A stretch of DNA of 64,000 nt from Anaerolineales bacterium UBA6055. GTDB lineage: Bacteria > Chloroflexota > Anaerolineae > Aggregatilineales > Phototrophicaceae. Location: contig DIYL01000055.1 in NCBI GenBank assembly GCA_002428985.1, positions 286,327 to 350,326 on the forward strand, given 5' to 3'. Positions 35,984 to 45,180 of the stretch are shown piece by piece. Below the pieces are notes generated by a model, which saw nothing but the letters and a program-made list of their open reading frames with translations, did not search any database and had not been told where the DNA came from. The position numbers and the translations under genes are program-made. Every line of letters begins with the position of its first letter. The stretch's first letter is position 1.

Positions 35984-37192
35984 TTAAGCGCCTGGTTGCA
36001 TTTGCCAGACTGGGAATGGGTCACCGAAAATTTCCCAACCTGTCTCACCTAGTGTCAACTCATCATCAGTGAGTAATGCTGCATTGAGTTGTTTGATCGT
36101 GTCTTCTTTATCCATTTTGATGCCAATGAATACAAGTTCTTGACGGCGGTCACCATACGGTTCTTCCCAGAATTCTTTTTTGTATTCATCAACTTCAGGC
36201 GAGTTTGGATGCATGTCGGTGGGTGTTCCAGCAAGAAATTGTCCAGCTGGGGATACCCGCGCGACGCGTCCAGCAAGTGACCAGTTGATAGCCATATTGT
36301 TGCGTGTTGCTAGCCAGAAGAAGCCCTTTGAACGGAGCATATTCTCCATATGGTCACCTTTTAGCACTTCCATTAATCGCTGTGGATGGAAGGGCTTGCG
36401 TGCCTTAAACACAAAACTGCTGATGCCATACTCTTCTGTTTCGGGTGTGTGTTCACCTTCAAGTTCTTTCAACCATCCGGGTGAGCGTTGCGCCGCTTCC
36501 ATATCGAAGAGACCTGTATTCAGGATTTCTTTGATTTCGATGTTGCTTTGTTGTGTACGAATTATCTTTGCATCTGGGTTGAGTTTGTGGATCGCGCCTT
36601 CTAATTCATTTAGCTTGTCGTCAGATACGAGGTCGGTCTTATTCAAAAGAATCACATTGGCAAATTCAACTTGATCAATGAGCAAATCGGAGATGGTACG
36701 GTGATCCTCCTCACTGATTGCCATGCCCAATTCTTTCAGACGTTCGCCTTCTTTAAAGTCTTCCAACCAGCTATTGGCATCCACAACTGTGACCATTGTA
36801 TCCAATTCTGAAATGTCCATTAAGCTGAGGTCGCCCTCTGGTGTTGGGAATGAAAAAGTCATTGCTACAGGGAGTGGTTCGGAGATTCCCGTCGACTCAA
36901 TCAAGAGATAATCAAAGCGGTCTTCACTGGCAAGACGCGCGACTTCTTGTAGCAAGTCTTCGCGTAATGTACAGCAAATACAACCATTGGTCATTTCAAC
37001 CAATTTTTCTTCGGTGCGGCTCAGATTTGCTTCACCTTCCCGTACAAGTTGTGCGTCGATGTTGACTTCGCTCATGTCATTGACAATGACTGCTACGCGC
37101 ATGCCTTCACGGTTACTCAGGACATGATTGAGAAGTGTTGTTTTACCAGCGCCTAGAAAGCCGGATAGGACAGTTACGGGTAGTTTATTCAT
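35984..37192 (-). CDS. COG0523/CobW-family GTPase (zinc metallochaperone-like), copy 2
   Basis: A 402-residue paralogue of the copy at 32637. The first 85 residues are nearly identical, with the same P-loop GFLGAGKTT, CxCC in NGCICCTLRED, and MTFSFPTPEG in the switch region. The C-terminal domains have diverged, and this copy lacks the acidic Asp/Glu tail. Two copies in one operon suggest two clients or two metal affinities. RpsN lies 34 bp upstream and the FAD monooxygenase-like gene is directly downstream. Confidence 0.92.
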   Translation of the reverse strand: MNKLPVTVLSGFLGAGKTTLLNHVLSNREGMRVAVIVNDMSEVNIDAQLVREGEANLSRTEEKLVEMTNGCICCTLREDLLQEVARLASEDRFDYLLIESTGISEPLPVAMTFSFPTPEGDLSLMDISELDTMVTVVDANSWLEDFKEGERLKELGMAISEEDHRTISDLLIDQVEFANVILLNKTDLVSDDKLNELEGAIHKLNPDAKIIRTQQSNIEIKEILNTGLFDMEAAQRSPGWLKELEGEHTPETEEYGISSFVFKARKPFHPQRLMEVLKGDHMENMLRSKGFFWLATRNNMAINWSLAGRVARVSPAGQFLAGTPTDMHPNSPEVDEYKKEFWEEPYGDRRQELVFIGIKMDKEDTIKQLNAALLTDDELTLGETGWEIFGDPFPVWQMQPGA

Positions 37193-37226
37193 GGTGTTTG
37201 CTCCTGTTTATTATGCTTACTTAGAC

Positions 37227-37496
37227 TTACCAGCTTGACTTAGTGACACCGGGGATTTCGCCATCAAGTGCCATTTCCCGAAATGTGATACGGGACAATC
37301 CAAAACGACGTATGTAACCTCTTGAGCGTCCAGTTACGCCACAGCGATTACGAAGTCGGGTTGGACTAGAATTTCTCGGTAGCTTTGATAATCCTTCCCA
37401 ATCTTGTGCTTCACGTAGACGCTTGCGCTCAGCAGCATACTTTTCAACTAGTTTTTGACGTTTCTTTTCTCTAGCAACAGATGATTTCTTTGCCAT
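37227..37496 (-). CDS. rpsN: Ribosomal protein S14, zinc-independent form
   Basis: An 89-residue S14. The family signature is RNRCGVTGRSRGYIRRFGLSRITFREMA. Only one Cys is present, so the CxxC...CxxC zinc site of the short form is absent. Many bacteria keep such a 'C-minus' S14 for zinc starvation, when it replaces the zinc-containing one and frees metal. Sitting between two CobW genes and an unknown gene, it strongly supports a zinc-starvation operon. A zinc-type S14 would be expected in the main ribosomal operon outside the window. Confidence 0.95.
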   Translation of the reverse strand: MAKKSSVAREKKRQKLVEKYAAERKRLREAQDWEGLSKLPRNSSPTRLRNRCGVTGRSRGYIRRFGLSRITFREMALDGEIPGVTKSSW

Positions 37497-37506
37497 TTAC
37501 TAATCC

Positions 37507-38091
37507 TTAATTGATCGAATGCATCATACTGGTCGATAATTTTAACCACTCTTCAGCCATCTCTGTGGCTGGAACACTATTCTTGTGCCGTCTTTTCTGA
37601 GGCCACTTCGTTATGATTTGCTCACGATAATCGGAGTTTACCTGAGTATTCACCCATGCTTCATAAGTACCAATCCAGTGCATGGCTTTTGCTAAGAGGT
37701 CGTTGGCATGTGTTAGCTGATCGTTGTCTCTTATTAAACCCATTGATGGTAGATCGCTTTTGCGCCATGCGTCTGGCTCCGCAATGAACTCGGGTGTGTA
37801 ATATATCTTGAAGCGAGATCGGGCGATAAACAAACTTCCTTGTTGTGGATGCGCCAACCATAATCCCCAGCCCCATAAATTGATGACAGCCTGTTCTTCA
37901 AGCTGGAACATATAAGCACTGTGGTAACGCGGGTTTGGTGAAGGGCGTTTGTGTGCACCATAGAGTGACAGCAAATTCCCATCTGCTCGTCTTACATCAC
38001 AACCCCAACACCACATCTGTTGGTCGATTAGTGTTCTGGCCGTTTGTTGTAACTGTTTTGGTATCTTAAGTTGTTTGTTCAGGCTCTGCAT
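37507..38091 (-). CDS. Unknown protein, first gene of the zinc-linked operon
   Basis: A 194-residue soluble protein that I do not recognise. It is Trp-rich (WCWGCD at about 27-32, NLWGWGLWLAHP at about 72-83). The sole CxxC, CWGC, could hold a metal with nearby His. The rest is helical with KRPSPNPRYHSAYMFQLEEQAVINL. It leads the operon, 10 bp before rpsN, and lies directly behind the operator-bearing promoter, so it is expressed under the same condition as the zinc genes. Confidence 0.7.
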   Translation of the reverse strand: MQSLNKQLKIPKQLQQTARTLIDQQMWCWGCDVRRADGNLLSLYGAHKRPSPNPRYHSAYMFQLEEQAVINLWGWGLWLAHPQQGSLFIARSRFKIYYTPEFIAEPDAWRKSDLPSMGLIRDNDQLTHANDLLAKAMHWIGTYEAWVNTQVNSDYREQIITKWPQKRRHKNSVPATEMAEEWLKLSTSMMHSIN

Positions 38092-38118
38092 CTACACCTT
38101 GTTTATAAATGAGATTGT

Positions 38119-38165
38119 GTATCAATTAGATTGGAAATGATACAAGGTATCAATTACGGTGTCAA
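38119..38165 (-). promoter_or_regulatory. Promoter with repressor operator (candidate Zur box)
   Basis: On the minus strand, -35 TTGACA (38165-38160) and -10 TATCAT (38142-38137) have a 17-bp spacer. The palindrome TGATAC-AAG-GTATCA (plus strand, 38138-38152) covers the end of the spacer and the -10 box. A third half-site GTATCA lies at 38119-38124. A dyad over the -10 is typical of a repressor. With an rpsN/CobW operon behind it, the zinc repressor Zur is the leading candidate, but no Zur gene is in the window and the sequence differs from the E. coli and Bacillus consensus. Confidence 0.6.
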
Positions 38166-38219
38166 GCGATTATTTGTGAACAAGAAAGTGTGTTGTCGGT
38201 TAGTAGGAGAACAAAAAGA

Positions 38220-38234
38220 GCGCGTATCTCGCGC
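38220..38234 (-). terminator. Terminator of the GNAT gene
   Basis: GCGCG (38220-38224) pairs with CGCGC (38230-38234). On the minus strand it is followed by TCTTTTTG. It shields the zinc-operon promoter from upstream transcription. Confidence 0.6.
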
Positions 38235-38315
38235 CCTTACAGTATGTTGTGTTGTTATTTGTAATTAACGTCAGTTTACTTAAATAAAACTGACTTTAGG
38301 TTTAAGATATGAATA

Positions 38316-38906
38316 TCAATTGCTGTAGCGTGCTTTTCTAAACATTGGCACAATCGCTGGTGATGAGCCAACTTGCATTGTGCCGAGAGATTCGAAATCA
38401 TATCTCAAATAGAAAGGGACATTTCTTGGACTGCTTGCCTCTAGGTATGCAGCATCATATCTATTATCAATAACATTGCAGGCATATTCCATGAGCTGTC
38501 CTCCGATCCCTAAGGATTGATACGCCGGATCTACCGCTATCATCGATAGATACCAATGAGGGTCAGATGGTTTATATTTCATATTGAGTTCACCTAGTTG
38601 CTGCATCTCCGTCGCCTCAGATTCTGAGAAACCAGGATTTAGTGATGTGCCAAGGGCCTCATCATTTGTTTCTACATTTGGCGGAAGCCATAAGGCAACC
38701 CCTGACATATCTTCGGTACAAAATGCGCTTTGATGCTCGATAGCTGTATCAGCAACAATTCTGGCATAAGCTGAAATGTTCTGTGTGAAGAGCTTTGAAC
38801 TAGGCGAAAACCACCTTGCTCCTGGATCTGTGGCAAATGCCAGCATGATGGTACTGATTGCGTCTTTTAGATCGGCTTGCTGCAATAGAACAATATTCTT
38901 GGACAT
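38316..38906 (-). CDS. GNAT-family N-acetyltransferase
   Basis: A protein of about 196 residues. The start at 38906 is chosen because AGGAG lies 6 nt before it; the longer frame to 38987 has none. The GNAT core is WYLSMIAVDPAYQSLGIGGQLMEYACNVID (motif A, Q/RxxGxG/A) followed by AYLEASSPRNVPFYLRYDFESLG. Substrate unknown. It lies directly upstream of the zinc operon promoter but ends in its own terminator, so it is not part of that operon. Confidence 0.88.
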   Translation of the reverse strand: MSKNIVLLQQADLKDAISTIMLAFATDPGARWFSPSSKLFTQNISAYARIVADTAIEHQSAFCTEDMSGVALWLPPNVETNDEALGTSLNPGFSESEATEMQQLGELNMKYKPSDPHWYLSMIAVDPAYQSLGIGGQLMEYACNVIDNRYDAAYLEASSPRNVPFYLRYDFESLGTMQVGSSPAIVPMFRKARYSN

Positions 38907-38999
38907 CGTTAACTCCTGTATCAATCTACGCTGATTGCTAATTGGTGACATACAATGAGATACATTACATAACCCACGCTTAAACATTATTCGCGTAAA

Positions 39000-39401
39000 T
39001 TAGCTATCTGAATCTACATCAGGTAGATCAAATCCATATGCAATCAAATCATTGAATTTGAGTTCAAACTTTCTATCGGGTTCAATATGTGAAGACAGTA
39101 GTTTAAGTCGCCGGATTTCCTGTTCAATCTCAAAAATACGTCGAAGTAGTTGATCGATCTCTTCTTTTTCCTCGCTTGAGATGTCGTTCTCACTAAACAG
39201 TACATAATCGCTTCGTCCACCATGACCATAGTTAGGTTGAGAGCTACGCACAAGATACGACCGTAGTCGATTACGATCATTGAGCAATTCATCTAGTGTT
39301 GCATTGCGTTTCTCTAGACGCGAACTCAGTGCATTTACCCGACTAGTAACTGCCTCTTGAATTTCCTGACCTGTCTTAGTGAATACAATCGTGAGAGCCA
39401 T
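39000..39401 (-). CDS. Coiled-coil protein of unknown function
   Basis: A 133-residue protein of mainly helical, charged sequence. AVTSRVNALSSRLEKRNATLDELLNDRNRLRSYL and SEEKEEIDQLLRRIFEIEQEIRRLKLL look like two coiled-coil arms around a Gly-rich turn (YGHGGRSD). No signal peptide or known domain. Alone between the GNAT and GH2 genes. Confidence 0.6.
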   Translation of the reverse strand: MALTIVFTKTGQEIQEAVTSRVNALSSRLEKRNATLDELLNDRNRLRSYLVRSSQPNYGHGGRSDYVLFSENDISSEEKEEIDQLLRRIFEIEQEIRRLKLLSSHIEPDRKFELKFNDLIAYGFDLPDVDSDS

Positions 39402-39491
39402 TGATTCCTCTATATGAACTATTTGACCTTTATTGAGCTCTTATTAATTATACACATTAATTCGGCAGCTTACCAGACTACCTTTATGAAG

Positions 39492-41702
39492 TTAGCCCAT
39501 CCATACCTCAACACTGGCAGATTCTAAGCGGGCGGCGGTTGCTGTGATGGTGACTTTACCCGATTCGCCTGTACCTTTTATGAACAATCCCGCTTGCCCA
39601 CCAATCAGTGCGAACGGATTCGTACCGATGAGTTCACCGGGACCATCAACTGAGAAGCTGACAATCGGATTGGCATAACGTTGGATATTGTTGTGCTCAT
39701 CTGTGACTTTGACCCAAACCCATGTCATATCGTTATCGTTACGACTAATCGTATCATGGGCGACGCTTAACTCGAGTTTGCGTGGATGGGCATTAATCGG
39801 GAAGTATTGTTCGGCGACTGCTTCACCCTGATATATACCGACGATTTTAAGATCATCAAATGCAGACCCCCACATCATTTCCATCGGCACTGTAAATGGT
39901 GGATGGGCTAAATGCGGATAGTTGGTGTCATCGGGTTGGAATTTGCCGTGCAATGCTGTGCCAAGATAGACTTCGATGTCATCGCAATTGCTGAACACTG
40001 TAATAGGATTGTTACCCCCTTCGCTTCGGTCGCCCATTGTCCAACCCGTAGCTGCTTGCAAAACAATCTCTTCATCGGGTGATTTTTGTGATTTGTAGAA
40101 ATACCCTGCCCATTTGTGGTTGCGGAATATATCCATCACGCCGTGATAACAAATGCGGTCACCGCTACCGAACTCTTTATGGGTGTTATAGTCGAAGGCA
40201 CACCAACCAATTGCACCAGATACGCCACCCATACCCATTTGACGCGATTGAATCTGCGCATGACGGATTGCGTGTTCGACATAGCGCTCTTCGCCATCCC
40301 ATGTTTTGGTCGGGAACATATGCCCGTTAAATTCTGTGATGAGATGCGGCGTTTGTACGGGTTCTTCGACACTATTCGAGAAGTCATTGAATGTATAGAC
40401 ATCTTCCAAGAATTCACTATGTTGCCAGAACCGCACCCCACCCGTTTGGCGGGTCGGGTCAAGCTCATGGGCGAGGCGATTGGTCTCGGTATAAAACTCG
40501 GTGTTGTCGAATGATTCATTGATGCGGACACCCCAAATGATAATACTCGGATGATTCCAGTCTCGCTCAATCATTGCCTTTACATCACGGATGCTGATTG
40601 CTTGCCAATCTTTATCGCCGATATGTGGCCAACCGGGGATTTCTTCGAATACAAGCAACCCGATTTCATCGCATCGATCGAGGAAATATGTTGATTGCGG
40701 ATAATGCGAGGTGCGGACGATATTACAACCAAGCTCATATTTGACGATGTCTGCATCAAGTTCTTGGAGGCGTTGGGGTGCGGCTTGCCCGATATAAGGG
40801 AACATCTGATGGCGGTTTAACCCGAATAAATGAAGGAGGTCGCCATTTAAATAGAATCCGTCATCCCTAAATTCTACGGTACGGAAGCCGAAACGTGTAT
40901 TGAGTACAGTATCTACATCATGATTGTCTTTTATAAGTGTGGCGTAAAACTGAAAAAGTTGCGGGTTTTCCAATGTCCATAGATGTGAATCATCCGAATC
41001 CCACTTGTTCCCAAGTAACTTGACTGTGTGTACAAGCAAGGAATCGGCTTCAATAGTAATTTCCTCTATAACCAAATCGGATGGGTTATCTCCACTGTAG
41101 TTAGGTGGATAGATTTGACTATCTAGTAAGAGTGTCTGTTCAATATCTGTTGTATTATGAATGTGAACATCAACTTCAACTCGTGGCTTGTCAGTCAGCA
41201 CATCATAGGTTTTGACAAAAATATTCTTGATGTAGACCGGATTGACATAACGCAGTTTCACATCCCGATAGATACCACCGAATAACATATAATCAATCAC
41301 ATAACCATACGGTGGAATGTCTTTTCGTTCACGACTATCAAGGTGAATTACGAGGGAATTTTCGCCTTCTTCATTGATACAGTCGGTGATGTCAAAACTA
41401 AACGGTGTGTATCCGCCTTTGTACTCTTCGAAGGTGTGACCGTTTAATGTAACTGTTGTTGCAATCATCGCCCCATCGAAATCTAGGAAGAGTTTGCGTC
41501 CCTTGAGTGGTTTACTTAAAGTAAATTTTTTTCGGTAAGTCGAGATGAATTTGTACTCTTCATCGTCAAAGCTGTGATGCGGTAGTATCTTGTTTGTATG
41601 AGGAATTGTGACGGGTTCAAATTCTGAATCGGGTACTGAGTCGTCTACTTGTTCGGGATAAAAAAGCCAACTTCTGTTGAATAGGATGATTTCATCTGGC
41701 AT
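39492..41702 (-). CDS. Glycoside hydrolase family 2 (beta-galactosidase-like)
   Basis: A 736-residue cytosolic GH2 enzyme. Order: sugar-binding jelly roll (1-170), Ig-like domain (about 175-280), TIM barrel (about 285-580), and C-terminal beta domains. The acid/base Glu is in IIIWGVRINES (about 397) and the nucleophile Glu in LITEFNGHMFP (about 456). Family members cleave beta-galactosides, glucuronides or mannosides; the sugar is unknown. No signal peptide, so the substrate must be imported. The adjacent ABC permeases, binding protein and LacI regulator make it the catabolic enzyme of that locus. Confidence 0.93.
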   Translation of the reverse strand: MPDEIILFNRSWLFYPEQVDDSVPDSEFEPVTIPHTNKILPHHSFDDEEYKFISTYRKKFTLSKPLKGRKLFLDFDGAMIATTVTLNGHTFEEYKGGYTPFSFDITDCINEEGENSLVIHLDSRERKDIPPYGYVIDYMLFGGIYRDVKLRYVNPVYIKNIFVKTYDVLTDKPRVEVDVHIHNTTDIEQTLLLDSQIYPPNYSGDNPSDLVIEEITIEADSLLVHTVKLLGNKWDSDDSHLWTLENPQLFQFYATLIKDNHDVDTVLNTRFGFRTVEFRDDGFYLNGDLLHLFGLNRHQMFPYIGQAAPQRLQELDADIVKYELGCNIVRTSHYPQSTYFLDRCDEIGLLVFEEIPGWPHIGDKDWQAISIRDVKAMIERDWNHPSIIIWGVRINESFDNTEFYTETNRLAHELDPTRQTGGVRFWQHSEFLEDVYTFNDFSNSVEEPVQTPHLITEFNGHMFPTKTWDGEERYVEHAIRHAQIQSRQMGMGGVSGAIGWCAFDYNTHKEFGSGDRICYHGVMDIFRNHKWAGYFYKSQKSPDEEIVLQAATGWTMGDRSEGGNNPITVFSNCDDIEVYLGTALHGKFQPDDTNYPHLAHPPFTVPMEMMWGSAFDDLKIVGIYQGEAVAEQYFPINAHPRKLELSVAHDTISRNDNDMTWVWVKVTDEHNNIQRYANPIVSFSVDGPGELIGTNPFALIGGQAGLFIKGTGESGKVTITATAARLESASVEVWMG

Positions 41703-41791
41703 GGTGTTCCTTTTTTGTTGTGAGGTAATCTATAAATAGAAAAGGATGGTGAAATACCATCCCTTTATCAGTTGAGTTGTATGTTTTGAAG

Positions 41792-43042
41792 TTAGCCTTT
41801 CAGGCCTGAGGTTGCGACACCTTCGATGAAGTAGCGCTGTGCGAAAATAAACACAATGACAGGTGGTAAGATCGCGATTGCTGCACCCGTAAGGATGATG
41901 TTCGGCGAATCTGCAAAACTGTTTGTCAAGCGAATCAACGCTAAGGTGAGAACATGGTTACTCGTGTTACCCTCACCAATGATGAGTAGCGGCCAAAGGA
42001 AACTGTTCCACGCATACAAGAAACTGAAGATTGCCAGTGTTGCAATTGCAGGGCGACTCAGTGGAACGAAGATACCCCACAAAATACGCATACGACTCGC
42101 GCCATCGAGTAGCGCGGCTTCTTCAATTTCTTTGGGGATTGATATAAAGAACTGTCGCATCAGGAACGTTCCGTAGGCTGTGAATATCCACGGTATAATC
42201 AGCGATACGATGCGGTTCTGCCATTCCAGAATTACCATGAGGCGGTACATTGGGATGATCAATACCACAAACGGTACCATGATTGATCCGAGATAGATCA
42301 AGAATAGTGTGTCGCGACCTTTGAATGGTACACGGGAAAAAGCATACCCACCAAAAATTGATGTGACTAATTGTCCTGCTACGACAGCAACCGTTACCAG
42401 TGTGGTATTAATCAACGCGCGGTCAAGGTCAAGGGCAAGAACGTTTTCATAGTTATCAAACTGGAATTCTACAAATTCGACTTTACTGGCATTACGCTCA
42501 AATTCATAGATGACTTGTTCGGGATTATCAGGATTCACGAACTCGTCCATACTACCTCTATAAGCTTCCAACAGGGTGATAGTTTCACCATCAATGGTGA
42601 CATCGAATTCTTCAAAAGCTTCGGTATCGCCATCCGATGTATCAAATTCCACTTCGTTACCTGTCGCGACGGCCAGTCCTGCTTCGGCTTCCTCACGTGG
42701 GATTGCAACAACAATCTCACTACTACGCTTATCGTCAGCGTTGATTAGATCTGGTGAGGTGAAAAAGACGTGTGGGAGTTTCTCGCCGGATAAGACAAAC
42801 GGCAGAAGTTCGCCATCGACCTCAAACTCATAAAGATCGGTAGGCTCATCGTTAAACTCGGTGGTTTCTGGTGAGAGCGGCAAGACTTGTGGTGGATAGC
42901 GGAAAACATCATCTGTTGTTTTCAACGATGTTGAGATCATATAGATGAACGGGAAGATCATCATGAACGCGAATAGGATCAATACAGCATAAATCAGGAT
43001 TCGCGCAATAATTTGGGTTACGGTTAGTTTTTCAGATGTCAT
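41792..43042 (-). CDS. Carbohydrate ABC permease (MalG-like) with large periplasmic insert
   Basis: A protein of about 416 residues in the MalG family. The start at 43042 is taken because GGAG lies 8 nt before it. The EAA loop EIEEAALLDGASRMRILWGIFVPLSRPAIATLA is intact. Typical MalG is about 280 residues; here some 130 extra residues after the first membrane helix form an acidic outside domain (SPETTEFNDEPTDLYEFEVDGE ... DNPEQVIYEFERNASKV). It pairs with the MalF-like gene 14 bp upstream. Confidence 0.88.
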   Translation of the reverse strand: MTSEKLTVTQIIARILIYAVLILFAFMMIFPFIYMISTSLKTTDDVFRYPPQVLPLSPETTEFNDEPTDLYEFEVDGELLPFVLSGEKLPHVFFTSPDLINADDKRSSEIVVAIPREEAEAGLAVATGNEVEFDTSDGDTEAFEEFDVTIDGETITLLEAYRGSMDEFVNPDNPEQVIYEFERNASKVEFVEFQFDNYENVLALDLDRALINTTLVTVAVVAGQLVTSIFGGYAFSRVPFKGRDTLFLIYLGSIMVPFVVLIIPMYRLMVILEWQNRIVSLIIPWIFTAYGTFLMRQFFISIPKEIEEAALLDGASRMRILWGIFVPLSRPAIATLAIFSFLYAWNSFLWPLLIIGEGNTSNHVLTLALIRLTNSFADSPNIILTGAAIAILPPVIVFIFAQRYFIEGVATSGLKG

Positions 43043-43056
43043 GATTTTATCTCCGC

Positions 43057-45060
43057 TTAGTTGTCGTATGCCCCACCACGTTGTAGGCGGAACTGAATCA
43101 ACGTGATTGAGAAGATAATCAGGAATAGAATCCATGCAATGGATGATGCGTAGCCAAATTCAAAGAAGAAGAATCCGCGTCTATATAAATAATACACTGA
43201 TGTCGTCGCATCAATCGGTATCGGCTGGAGTGGGAATAGGGTATACGGTTCGTTAAAGACCTGCAAGCCCGTCACAATAGTGGTAATCAGAACAAAGAAT
43301 GTGGTTGGTGCGAGCATCGGCAACGTGACATTGCGGAATTGATTCCAACGATTGGCACCGTCGATCATCGCCGCTTCGTACAATGTATTCGGGATACCTT
43401 GCAGACCTGCGAGGAATAGTACAGTGTTGTATCCGACCAAACCCCATGCTGCCAAAAATACCATCGAGAACATGACCACACTCGGGTCTGTCAACCACTC
43501 GATTTGTGGATCGACGATGGTAAAACCAAATGTGCCGTTTAGGAATTCAACCACGCTAGTGATGACATAGTTATAAACCCCCGTCTGTGGGTTATATAAC
43601 CACTGCCAGATGAGTGCCGTTCCTACCACCGCCGCCACTGACGGCAAGAAGTAAATTGCACGGAAGAATTTCATGCCCGGTAATTTGGAGTTAAGAATCA
43701 GCGATAAAGCAAGGGCGGGTGCAATCGCTAATGGTAATAAGAGCAAACAGAATACAAGGGTATTCCTCAGACTAATCCAGAAGAGTGTATCCTTCGCACC
43801 GATGACCAAGCGACTATCGCCTGTGTTGATGCTCCCGAGTACTGTATAGCCAAAACTCAAGACACTTTGCTCAGGCTCATTGAGATTGTCTTGGTTAACA
43901 AACTCAAGTGATAAAATTTCACCGTAATTCTGGAGCCCGATGAAGTTAGGGACTTGCCCAACCGAGCTATCGGTAAAGCTCAGATAAAAAGATAATAATA
44001 GTGGACCCGCAAAGAATAGCGAAAAACCAATAATATTGGGCGATAGCATCAACCAGCCCTGCCATGCGGTACGTTCATCAGGTGTTTCGTTGAAGTAGTC
44101 ACCGCTGATAAGCAGGCGATAGGCTAAGACACCAAATATAATCGCTACGATAGTCGTTATAATCGTTTCGATATTGCCGTATTGGCTGAGGATAAAACTG
44201 ATTCCTTCGAGGATATTCGACATCAGCAAGAGTGCAATCAAGGTGAGCCCAGCAATACCTAATGCGATACGGTCGAGGATGCCGGCAGCTTGGCTGTCTT
44301 CATCAAATAATTTGCCGCCAACCCAATACAGCGCATAAGCAATTGCGAACCCAATTGTGATTTGACCGTTCGCCATAATGCCATCAACCAAGAGTTCGAA
44401 GCTATTATATAATCCCCATTGGTTGGCAAGTGTCGCTAATGAGAGAACAAAACCAAAAACAAACATCGCTAGACCAATATAGCGGCCTGTATTAGCACGT
44501 CGGCTGCTTGGTGGTTGCCAAATAAAATAAATGCCGATCGCTGCGATAATCCCCGGAACAAGCGAAATCAACGCACCAAAGCCTTGGACGGGTGCACCAA
44601 GGTTGAAGAATTCAGGAATATCGCGGATGTTGGAAATATTGTCCCCGTGATTTGCTGTTGCGAGTGTCTTTACACCTTCGACGTTTGCATCTCCGGTCAG
44701 AATTTCGACAAAAACATTATTACGTTCATTATCAGGATCTTCACTATCGGCACGGACAAGCTCAACCCGCGTACCGACAATCGGACTATCAATGTCTTGT
44801 GTGGCTTCAGTATCCTCAGCATCGGTTATTGTTATTGTGGTCGTGCTATTCAGGAATTCGACGATGTCGACCGTCCCCTGTTGACCATTGGCGGTGATAA
44901 TTATTTCTTGGGTTTGCATGTCATCAACAATCGTCAACGATAACCATATGGAAAACGCGATGATGACGATTTTAACAACTGTTGTGGCAGTAACCACCCA
45001 TGGGCGATTTAGAAGCATCAAACCATCAGATTGTTTTTCGGAAGATGTGGCTGTGGTCAT
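43057..45060 (-). CDS. Carbohydrate ABC permease (MalF-like), extended N-terminus
   Basis: A 667-residue MalF-type permease, more than twice the size of ordinary UgpA-type proteins. The first 100 residues include one helix and an outside beta domain (ATQDIDSPIVGTRVELVRADSEDPDN). Then about six extra helices precede the normal permease core. The EAA loop is GIPNTLYEAAMIDGANRWNQFRNVTLPMLAPTT. The start at 45060 has AAAGG 9 nt upstream. The sugar binding protein is 120 bp upstream, across a strong hairpin. Confidence 0.88.
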   Translation of the reverse strand: MTTATSSEKQSDGLMLLNRPWVVTATTVVKIVIIAFSIWLSLTIVDDMQTQEIIITANGQQGTVDIVEFLNSTTTITITDAEDTEATQDIDSPIVGTRVELVRADSEDPDNERNNVFVEILTGDANVEGVKTLATANHGDNISNIRDIPEFFNLGAPVQGFGALISLVPGIIAAIGIYFIWQPPSSRRANTGRYIGLAMFVFGFVLSLATLANQWGLYNSFELLVDGIMANGQITIGFAIAYALYWVGGKLFDEDSQAAGILDRIALGIAGLTLIALLLMSNILEGISFILSQYGNIETIITTIVAIIFGVLAYRLLISGDYFNETPDERTAWQGWLMLSPNIIGFSLFFAGPLLLSFYLSFTDSSVGQVPNFIGLQNYGEILSLEFVNQDNLNEPEQSVLSFGYTVLGSINTGDSRLVIGAKDTLFWISLRNTLVFCLLLLPLAIAPALALSLILNSKLPGMKFFRAIYFLPSVAAVVGTALIWQWLYNPQTGVYNYVITSVVEFLNGTFGFTIVDPQIEWLTDPSVVMFSMVFLAAWGLVGYNTVLFLAGLQGIPNTLYEAAMIDGANRWNQFRNVTLPMLAPTTFFVLITTIVTGLQVFNEPYTLFPLQPIPIDATTSVYYLYRRGFFFFEFGYASSIAWILFLIIFSITLIQFRLQRGGAYDN

Positions 45061-45125
45061 AAGCACATACCTTTGGATAGATTTTTGAAAACAAGAAAAA
45101 GTACTTTTATTAATCTTGGGTATTG

Positions 45126-45154
45126 GTAAGGGCGTACATCAAGTACGCCCTTAC
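45126..45154 (-). repeat. Perfect 12-bp hairpin between binding protein and permease genes
   Basis: GTAAGGGCGTAC (45126-45137) and GTACGCCCTTAC (45143-45154) form a perfect stem with a 5-nt loop. It lies in the binding-protein/permease intergenic gap, where such stems often shield the upstream message and lower expression of the permeases. The 11-mer CGCCCTTACAG at 45146 also occurs at 38232, next to another hairpin, suggesting a dispersed palindromic repeat. Confidence 0.75.
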
Positions 45155-45180
45155 AGAGGTATCTTATTTTAGGCTAACGA

